Of a DNA stretch of 64,000 nucleotides, positions 56,012-64,000 are shown in pieces (position 1 is the first letter of the stretch; each line of letters begins with the position of its first letter). The DNA is from Anagrus nilaparvatae (lineage: Eukaryota > Arthropoda > Insecta > Hymenoptera > Mymaridae). Below the pieces are notes generated by a model. The model was not told where the DNA came from, did not search any database, and saw nothing but the letters and a program-made list of their open reading frames with translations. The stretch is from positions 15,996,001-16,060,000 of the forward strand of contig JAKSXM010000132.1 in assembly GCA_022575985.1 (NCBI GenBank), read 5' to 3'. The position numbers were made by a program, and so were the translations under genes.

Positions 56012-56395
56012 TCGCTACGCTCACTCATGCATACAACTGCATTGAAAGCCAAATCCTATCTTTTTCCCCTTGTTGAACAAATAGATATTTCCGCATTAAT
56101 TTTACATTCGGTACAATTTAAGGTAAAATGAAATATTTTTATTTAATTCTTGTTATTTTTTTTAAAATCGAAAATATTCTAAGCCCATTTTACCCCCTTC
56201 CCTAAAAACATCAATATTTCACCCCCTCCCCCTGCCGAGCCAGACTTTTTCAAATACCGAATCCAATGAACATGTCCCATGTTAAAAATACATAATTACA
56301 ATGGAAAAATCTATTTTAGGCCTGACCTTGAGCAACATTTCATAGACACATGCTACCCTCAATAGGTCTATAAAATTTTCCAACAGATATTTATG
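56012..56395. repeat. edge of a dispersed C-rich repeat
   Basis: 56165-56290 repeats the 'aaatcgaaaatattctaag', C-rich and 'gaacatgtcccatgttaaaa' succession of 11811-11930. It joins directly to the minisatellite structure that follows. Confidence 0.6.
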
Positions 56396-56399
56396 TTTT

Positions 56400-59265
56400 T
56401 GGGTCGCTGAACACATTGTTAGATACTTTATAGTTCGAACAGCCATGTTAGATATCTTATAGGTTGCAAAACGATGTTAGATACTTTATACAGTGGAGTT
56501 ACATACTTTGGAAAGCGATGATAGATACTTAATTGTTCGGAATGAGGTGTTCAATACTTTCAAAAGTGGTGTTATATAAATTATCGTTAGAAAAGCGGTG
56601 TTAGATATTTTGAGCAGCAATGTTAGATATCTTGTAGTCCTATAATCGATGTTGGATACTTTGCAAAGCGAAGTCATATACTTTATCGATTAGACAGTGG
56701 TGTAAGATACTTTTAATAGCAATGTTAGATAATAATTGATCGTTTGGGAAACGGTGTTAAATACTTTGGAGAACGATGTTCGATACCTTACAGTTCTGAG
56801 TGGATATTACTACTTTGCAAAGTGTTCTGGCTACTTTACAGTTTGCAAAAGCTGTGTTAAATATCTTAGATAGCGATGCTAGAGCTGATGAGTTTTAAAA
56901 TAGGTATTAGATACCTTTAAAAGTAATTTTAGCTACTTCAGGCTCACGAAAACGATGTTAGATACTTCAGTAAGTGGTGTTAGCTATTCTGACTTCGCAA
57001 TACGGTGTTAGATACTTTCGAAAGCTCTGTTAGCTACTGATGACTTCTGAAAATGGTGCTAAATACTGCTGAAAACAATTTCTGCAATTTTTACTTCAGA
57101 AAACGGTGTAAGATACATTCAAAAAGTGATTTCAGCTACTCCAAACTTAGTGACAACGATGTTAGATATTTTCTTAAGCGGCATAGTCTACTAACGACTT
57201 CGGAAAGCGTTGTTAGACACTTCTGAACACGATTTCAGCTACTTTTTACTTCAGAAAGTGGTGTTAGATGTTTTTGAAAGCTCTTAGTTACTGATAACTT
57301 CGGAAAACGGAGCTAGATAATGCTAAAATTATTTTCAGCTGCCATAACTTCAGAAAACGGTGTAAGATACATTCAAAAAGTGATTTCAGCTACTCCAAAC
57401 TTAGTGACAATGATGTTAGATACTTTGTTAAGCGGCGTAGTCTACTAACGACTTCGGAAAGGGTTGTTAGATACTTCTGAACACGATTTCAGCTACTTTT
57501 TACTTCAGAAAGAGGTGTTAGATGCTTTCGAAAGCTTTGTTAGCTACACATGACTTCTGAAAATGGTGCTAAGTACTGCTGAAATGATTTCAGCAATTTT
57601 TACTTCAAAAAACGGTGTAAGATACATTTAAAAAGTGATTCCAGCTACTACAAACTTAGGACAACGGTGTTAGATATTTTATTAAGCGAGGTAATCTACT
57701 AACGACTTCGGAAAGCGTTGTTAGGTACTTCTGAACACGATTTAAGCTACTTTTTACTTCAGAAAATGGTCTTAGATGCTTTCAAAAGCTCTTTTAGCTA
57801 CAAATAACTTCGGAAAATGTTGCTAAATACTGCTGAAAACAATTACAGCTACTTTTTCTTCAAAAAACGGTATTAGATACTTTAAAAAAGCGATTTTAGA
57901 TACTACAGATTTAGGAAAACGATGATTGGATACTTCGGTAAGGAGTGCTAGCTACTTATGACTTCGAAAAATGGTGTTAGATACTTCAAAACACGATTAT
58001 AGCTACTTACGACTTAGATTTCTTCTTGAATAGACCAAGGGGATTTTTTATTTTGTAAGCCAAAGGGATTTTATCTTGGGTAAGCAAAAGGTATTTCCTA
58101 TTAGGTAAGCCAAGTAGATTAATCATTAGATAACCCAAGGATCTTTCTTCTTGGATAAGCTAAGTAAATTTTTCATTGCATAAGCCAAATGGATTATTCA
58201 TTGGATAAGTCAAAGGATTTCTTCTTAGCTTATCCAAGAAGAATTATCTTTGACTTATCCAATGAAAAATCCCCTTGGCTTATCCAAGAGAAATTCTGCT
58301 TATCTAAGAGGAAATCCTTCACCTTTGCTTATCCAAGACAAAAGCAATTGGTTTATACAGCAGAAAGTCCCATTGGCTTATCTCAGAGGAAATACTTTTG
58401 GCATACAGAATGTGAAATCTCCTTGCCTTATTCAAGAAGAAATCCGCCTAGATTATTCAATAGGGAGTCTTTTTGCCTTGTCCAAGAGTAAATCCACCAA
58501 CTTCCAAGAAGAAGTCCCTTTAGCTCATCCAATGAAAAATCCTCTTCTCTTATCCAAGAGGACAGTCAAAAGTAGCTAATACCACTGTCAGAAGTATCTA
58601 TCAAAGTAGTAGGAAGTATCTATCTATATCTATCTATTCTGAAGTCTTGAAAAGTGACACCGCTTACGAAAGTATGTAACACCGTTTTCCGAAGTCTGAA
58701 GTAGATGAAATCGCTTTTTGAAGTAAAAGTAGCTGCAATTGTTTTGAACAGTATTTAGCACCATTTTCCGAAATCATCAGTAGCTAACAGAGCTTTTGAA
58801 AGCATCTAACACAACTTTCTGAAATGAAAAGTAGCTGAAATCATGTTCACAAGTATCTCATACCGTTTTCCAAAGTCCTAAGTAGCTTACACCGCTTACC
58901 GAAGAATCTAGCCCCGTTTTACGAAAGCATAAGTAGCTAACAGAGCTTTCGCAAGTATTTAACACCGTATTGCGATCTCTTCCGTAGTAACACTGCTTTC
59001 AGAAGTATCTATCATCGTTTTCCGAAGTCATAAGTAGCTTACACGGCTTACCTAATTATCTAACATCCTTTTCGTCTGAAGAAGCTGATATCGGTTTTCA
59101 AGGTATCTAAAATTATTTTCCGAAGACAGTAGTAGATAACACCTTTCTAAGGTATCTAAGATCGCCTTCGAAGCGAAGTAACTGAACCCGATTTCTAAAA
59201 TGAGCTCTCCAAGGTTGGTATTCGGTAATACTGCTTCTCGAAGTATTTAAGAAATCTTTGTTATG
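56400..59265. mobile_element. foldback-like structure of inverted minisatellites
   Basis: Layered palindrome. Array A (56420-58010) consists of short units around 'gttagatactt' with 'agctactttttacttcagaa'; array B (58015-58226) of about 39-bp units 'tcttggataagccaa'; array B inverted (58227-58563, 'ttggcttatccaagaa'); array A inverted (58565-59260, 'gaagtatctaacaccg'). Long inverted repeats made of short tandem units are the hallmark of Drosophila Foldback elements. Arm lengths are unequal. The two overlapping 100-residue frames at 58189-58579 read array B and are not genes. Confidence 0.75.
57103..57870. repeat. higher-order repeat, about 250-bp period
   Basis: The phrase 'aaaacggtgtaagataca' with 'aaaaagtgatttcagctact' recurs at about 57103, 57354 and 57611, each followed by the same succession of subunits. 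Several short units have therefore been amplified together. Confidence 0.8.
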
Positions 59266-60534
59266 TTTCAAGAAATGGTGCAATTAGGTAACTTGATGTT
59301 AGGTACCTCAAAGACCGCCCGTAAAAAATGTTATTGCTACCTCTAAAAATGTTATTTAATATATTGAAAATGGACAACGGATACTTTAAAGAAATGTTTA
59401 TTGTTAGTTCATTTTTTTTAGACCCTAAAACTCTTTTGTTTTTAATTTTGAGATTGTATTAGCTCCTAAAATTACCGTAATATGTCTTTTGTTAGGCTAT
59501 ACATCTCGAGCGTGAAAGAACATTCGAGATTATAATGTTTGGATCATTTTTAAGCAAAAAGACTCATTTTTATACAAAAAAATCATTTACTTTAGTTTTC
59601 AGGTTATACAGGCTTCTCTAATTATCATTTTGAAATTCTGATTCAGCGAATCTTAATATTTTTTGCGAATTTGACTAAAAAAGTAAAAAAATGTCAAAAG
59701 TACCCGAATCGGGCGATATTTACCGTAAAAATTAACTGAATTTCTTGAAAATCACACATTTTCATCTTCTGCCCAAAAAAGTAACTTTAAGGTGCCAAGG
59801 TCTCAGAAATACTTTTTTCCCCACTAAACTGTAATAAATATATCATTTGATTTACTAATAAGAAAACAACAGTACGATAATTTGAAAATAATTTTTTAAA
59901 TTAATATACAATAAAAACAAAAACTACTTCAGCTTTGTAATTAGTTCTTGCAAGAATTTTATTTCTCTTCTTAAATTTCGAATACCCCATGCAAAAACGA
60001 ATGATAATTAAACCGTTAATAACAAGTACTTATTTAGAAAATGAAGACAGCTATATTTTAAGTATCCAAATAATTAATCTAAATTATCTTTACTATGTTA
60101 TGAATATTAAAAAGTATTTTCTTTAAAAAATTCAGACAAGTAAATTACCCTCTTATATGCATTTCTTATATCCCATAAATCTTTAAAACTATATTTTACA
60201 TTTAAAAAAAACACAAAAAATCTCTTTTTATTTCAAATCAATTTTTAAATGAAAAAAAATTTCTCATACACATTTTATACTAAAATTTCATAATTTTTCA
60301 CACATTATCTATAACAATTCATCTGTAAAGGAAATATTACTTTTTTTGCCTACTATAATCATCTATTTAAAGAAACAGGTACTATTATTATTTTTTTTCT
60401 TTATGATTTATCACAATTCCATAATTCTTTCATTTTTTTATTCTCATTTACTTGAGTTTATAAAATAAAAAATTTTTTGTATAAAAATATTCCTTTACAG
60501 AGTATACTTACACATGCATAAATATATATAACTT
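59266..60534. other. AT-rich spacer
   Basis: No frame, RNA gene or repeat recognised. Confidence 0.45.
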
Positions 60535-60800
60535 GCATTAAAACCCGCGCTAGAGCGTACCGGAGTCACGCGACATGCATTTATGCACACGCACGAAAAT
60601 TGGTATTATAGGGCGCCAGATGTTTCCGCAATAATTCGCGTTTGGTTTATACATTTAACGATATATATAAAATAAGTAAATATTTCTGAAAATATTTATA
60701 TTTTTTAATGTAATTGCTACGATATATGTGAATTTAAATTGAGTGCATAATTGCGCGAGGATTCATTAATGATGTCCACGCAGTGACAATTTGTAATTCT
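60535..60800 (+). promoter_or_regulatory. candidate CpG-richer promoter of the 62-kb zinc-finger gene
   Basis: An island of mixed composition in AT-rich DNA: TATATATAA just before 60534, then 'cccgcgctagagcgtaccgg' and 'gagtcacgcgacatgc', 'gggcgccagatgtttccgc' and 'gcgcgaggattcattaatga'. It lies 1.3 kb upstream of the terminal zinc-finger exon, which needs at least one upstream exon. Supported only by position and composition. Confidence 0.25.
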
Positions 60801-62038
60801 AGAAAATTATGTTTTAACTTAAATTATAGTACGGCTGTATCGATTTACATACATGTTGTATTTGTATTTCAGTTATTATTTCAAGAAACTAATTTTCCTA
60901 AATTCTAATTGTAAATGCATGTTTAACATATGCATAATTTATTATTTTAATTTTATTTTTTTTTTTTTTTTAGTTAAAATAGCAAGATAAATATTATAGT
61001 TTTTATTTTTAATACTAAAAAGATAAAATTAAGTGATAATTAAAAATTATTTGAATGAGCTTTTCTCTTTAAATTTCGAAAACTTTCTATTTATTTAATT
61101 TGTTCTTTTATTTTGAAAATTACACCAGTGAGGTCCCAGTTTGCTCTAGTTTTTTAATATTGACGTCTAATTTATTAATCATTAAACATGAAAATAATAA
61201 TGCTGGACTTACTACTTTACTTTTTCCTAGTCGAAGAAAATCACTTTAGTTCCTGGTGGTTTTTTTGATATATTTTATCGATTTTATCATTGCAGTTTTT
61301 TGCTCAAAGCTCTAAAATCTTACTAAGATGCTAATGGTGGTCGAAAAGATCATAAAACAAGAGTTCCATAGTGTCGAGATAAATATAGTATTGCATAAAT
61401 TTTCGAGCTTTCGGGCTGACTCACATATCTCTATCGTAGGGAACCCTTTTGATGTAGAGTAGTTTTCCCTGTTAAAACTGTATCTATTTTGTTCGCTCTG
61501 CTTATTTTGAAATTTTTTTATTTTTTTAAATCTTTCTTCCATCAGTTTACAATAAAAAGCTGAGGTTGAATTTTACAAACCCATTGTTGCCTCTCGAAGT
61601 CTGATAGAATGGTCTCAATTTTACCCTTTTACTCACTGTGGAAATGATAAAATATATTCTTAAAGATATAACTGAGGCTTTTAACTGAGGCATATTAATG
61701 AATATCTCATTTCTATACTTCACTTGCCAATATTTTCCAAATATTACGTCACTTATCTCATTGTAGAACGAAATATGGTTGGATCCTCCATTTTATCTAA
61801 CTAATCCTCTAACTAAGCCAATTCATCTTTAATCTTCAGTTACTATTCTAAATCTCATCCTGACACCAATAATTTAAATGATTATTTATATTTATAAGAA
61901 AAAAAAAATTTTGAATTTTATTGTAAAGTTTAAACAAAAAATGTCATTACTATTTATAGCTAAAAGTTTATGTCTTTCTTTTCTGTAAAATTTTTAAAAT
62001 ACATCATGTACTTTAGACTAGTTTATTATTTGTTTTAG
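60801..62038. other. probable intron of the terminal zinc-finger gene
   Basis: AT-rich, ending in a TTGTTTTAG acceptor. The 76-residue minus frame at 61312-61542 shows no family resemblance. No donor is assigned. Confidence 0.4.
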
Positions 62039-63295
62039 GATGAAAATATTTTAAATACTGATCAAAATCAACCAAAAACAAGAAGTAAAAATAAACAGAA
62101 AAATGCTAATATCTTGGATAGTGAAAACCATGAAGTCATAAAAAAAGAAAAACAAAAAAGAGAAAAACTTTCTAATTGTTATGTATGTAAAAAATCTTTT
62201 TCAAAAAAGAATCTTGAACAACATATGCTGATCCATGAAAATGAAAAAAAATTTAGATGTGACGTTTGTGGAAAATCATTTGTTCGTAAAAATCAACTTG
62301 AATCTCATATAATGAATCATAAAGATAAAATGTTGACTCGAAAAACAAAAAGCAACAATCGAAATAAAAAAGCACATAGATGTGATTTTTGTGGACAATG
62401 CTTAAGTGATAATAAAAATCTTAAAAACCATCTTAGGATTCATACAGGTGAAAGACCATTCAAATGTGATGTATGTGAAAAATCTTTTGCACAAGCTTCA
62501 GCTCTTACCATTCATAAATTAATTCATTCTAAAATCAGACTTTTCACTTGTGAAGTATGTGGAAAATCATTTAACCGTTCTGGTAATCTTACTAAGCATC
62601 AAAGAATTCACACTGGTGAAAGACCTTATAAATGTAAAGTATGTGAAAAAAATTTTTTTGAATTAGCTCATTGTCAAGCTCATGAAAGGAGTCATACTGG
62701 TGAAAAGCCATATAAATGTAATCTTTGTGATAAATCTTTTAGAAGTTCAAGTAATCTTGGCGTTCACAAACATACTCACGTCCAAGATAATCTCTATAAA
62801 TGTGACACTTGTGACACCATGTATAAAACTAAAAGTTCATTAGCAAGTCATAAAACAAATAGTCATACTGGACTTAAATCTCACGAATGTAGCGAATGCA
62901 ATAAACGTTTTAATCAATTAAATCAACTTCGTAGACATCAAAAAACTCATGAAACTCCAAAAATTTTTGAATGTGATCATTGTAATAAAATTTTTAATGG
63001 AAAAGGTAATATTGTTAGTCATATAAATAGTCGTTTAAAATCAGGCAAATGTAACAAAGCAGAACGTCCTAGAAAATATGTTAGTAGAAAAAAGATTACT
63101 GATAATGATCCAATTGTAATTGTTGTACCAGGTGAATTAAAATTTGATGATACAGAAATTTTAAAAACCACTGAAAATTTGTTTTTTGAAAATTATGAAG
63201 AAGATCAAAGTAAAATGTCAATTGAAGAAAATAATTACGAAGGTTCATTTAAGAATTTTTTAACCAATCAAACTATTGAAATGCCAAAAATTTAG
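62039..63295 (+). CDS. C2H2 zinc-finger protein, terminal exon
   Basis: Open from the acceptor at 62038 in phase 0 (GATGAAAATATT) with no in-frame ATG before the fingers, so earlier exons must supply the start. After about 45 basic and polar residues come ten fingers. The first is one residue short in its loop (C-X2-C-X11-H). Fingers 2-7 and 9 are regular, with TGERP/TGEKP linkers between some. Finger 8 has H-X4-H spacing, and the tenth ends C instead of the second His with extended spacing (HINSRLKSGKC). An acidic tail of about 75 residues (PGELKFDDTEIL, SIEENNYEGSF) may be an activation or interaction surface. No WRPW. Linkers and residue use differ from the 1-10 kb genes, so this is a separate, older and apparently intact lineage. 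Confidence 0.85.
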   Translation, partial: DENILNTDQNQPKTRSKNKQKNANILDSENHEVIKKEKQKREKLSNCYVCKKSFSKKNLEQHMLIHENEKKFRCDVCGKSFVRKNQLESHIMNHKDKMLTRKTKSNNRNKKAHRCDFCGQCLSDNKNLKNHLRIHTGERPFKCDVCEKSFAQASALTIHKLIHSKIRLFTCEVCGKSFNRSGNLTKHQRIHTGERPYKCKVCEKNFFELAHCQAHERSHTGEKPYKCNLCDKSFRSSSNLGVHKHTHVQDNLYKCDTCDTMYKTKSSLASHKTNSHTGLKSHECSECNKRFNQLNQLRRHQKTHETPKIFECDHCNKIFNGKGNIVSHINSRLKSGKCNKAERPRKYVSRKKITDNDPIVIVVPGELKFDDTEILKTTENLFFENYEEDQSKMSIEENNYEGSFKNFLTNQTIEMPKI

Positions 63296-63690
63296 AAGTT
63301 TCAGAAGTGAACCAGTTTGATATTAAAGAAAATTGACTTAAATTGATATGTTGGCTTAATATTGAAACATGAATTTAACAATTATTTATAACAAATTTAA
63401 TTTAATTAATTTAATTTCATTAATTTGAAAAAAATAAAAAATTCCTATGAAAATAAATTATGTAAATGTAAGGAAAGTTGAATTTTAATTTTTTTGAATA
63501 TAAAATAATGTAAAATAATTAATTCATGTTTTAATAGTGTATTTTTCAAAACTGTGGTAATTTTGATCTAAATAAAATATTAAAAAATATTTATTTGATT
63601 TCTGTTTTTTATTAAATATTCATGATAGTTAAACAGCTTTTACTCTATGCATTTTAAATATTTGGATTATTTATTAAATTAAAGACTTAA
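63296..63690. other. 3' flank of the zinc-finger gene
   Basis: AT-rich, with possible AATAAA signals at 63439 (aaataaaa) and 63570 (aaataaaa). Nothing else seen. Confidence 0.45.
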
Positions 63691-63699
63691 AAGTGCAAG

Positions 63700-64000
63700 G
63701 ACTCATCAGAGCTTTGCTTTTTGTCTAAATATATTACATGAAACTTTTAATTTGAAATTTTTATGGATCATATTCTATCTGACTCTAGAGACCAGGTGGT
63801 TAGATTTAATGGGGCTATTTCAAGTTAGTTTTTTTCAGGCATCTCATTCAGGTCCTCTTATGTTTTTGGTATTCATGAAAAATCTACCTTTTAATATTTT
63901 GTATTCCAAATTAAAATTATTTTCTGATGACACAAGGTTGAGGAGGTTTGTTGCCAAACCTATTGACACTGTTCTTCTTCAAATTGATGCCTATAATTTT
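63700..64000 (+). mobile_element. non-LTR retrotransposon reverse-transcriptase fragment
   Basis: Pieces in different frames read SDSRDQVVRFNG, then SGISFRS in place of the usual GVPQGS, then YSKLKLFSDDTRLRRFVAKP with the FADD-type catalytic motif as FSDDT. Later VLLQIDAYNF follows the usual spacing of jockey/R1-like enzymes. Frameshifts and stops are present, so it is a dead copy. It continues beyond the window. Confidence 0.75.

Noticed and set aside
58189..58579. Two overlapping frames of about 100 residues with repeating SLFALSKS-like text
   Set aside because: They read the 39-bp minisatellite of the foldback structure; length results from a unit size divisible by three.
61312..61542. 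76-residue minus-strand frame near the last zinc-finger gene
   Set aside because: No recognisable family, AT-rich codons and position inside the presumed intron; kept as non-coding.

Overview
The window is a stretch of a very AT-rich, intron-containing animal genome, almost certainly an insect. The evidence is arrays of C2H2 zinc-finger exons with canonical GT/AG junctions, a tandem family of single-exon receptors with the insect ionotropic-receptor (IR) topology, and many short inverted-repeat transposons. A small parasitoid wasp (Braconidae-like) is my best guess from this combination, but nothing here proves the order.

Layout. 1-10 kb: zinc-finger block on the + strand. It holds the 3' end of one gene (16 fingers in the window), a second gene in phase-0 exons (3535-4575, 5052-6128, 6747-7983) whose last exon is split inside a finger by a 590-bp TTAA-flanked element, and a decayed third gene (9179-9950). 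Both intact 3' ends finish in WRPW plus one residue, the Groucho/TLE-type corepressor motif. 10-43 kb: cluster of divergent IR genes. IR-1, IR-2, IR-3 and IR-4 are on the minus strand (16.9, 22.9, 27.5 and 33.2 kb) and IR-5 is on the plus strand (39.2 kb), with relics at 10.2, about 25.7 and 42.6 kb. IR-5 and IR-3 look intact, IR-1 has lost its C-terminal tail to a small deletion, and IR-4 has a one-base frameshift. IR-2 and IR-4 look like mosaics of the IR-1/3 and IR-4/5 types. Duplicated flanks give 'empty site' comparisons that delimit several insertions exactly. 43-62 kb: nearly gene-free and full of palindromic elements (48.1-48.8 kb, TTAA duplication; 50.2-51.4 kb, TAA duplication), a broken Tnp2/CACTA-like transposase (54.2-56.0 kb) and a 2.8-kb foldback-like structure built from inverted minisatellites (56.4-59.2 kb). 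62-64 kb: a 10-finger terminal exon and a non-LTR reverse-transcriptase fragment that runs off the end.

The most notable non-coding item is a hammerhead ribozyme motif on the minus strand (29747-29804). It has the full CUGAUGA/GAAA core, a split stem I and a 2-bp stem III, and lies inside an insertion upstream of IR-3. I read it as the remnant of a Penelope-like element or retrozyme. Gene roles: the zinc-finger proteins are presumptive nuclear DNA-binding repressors, and the IR proteins are presumptive membrane chemoreceptor channels. Nothing in the sequence ties the two groups into one pathway.
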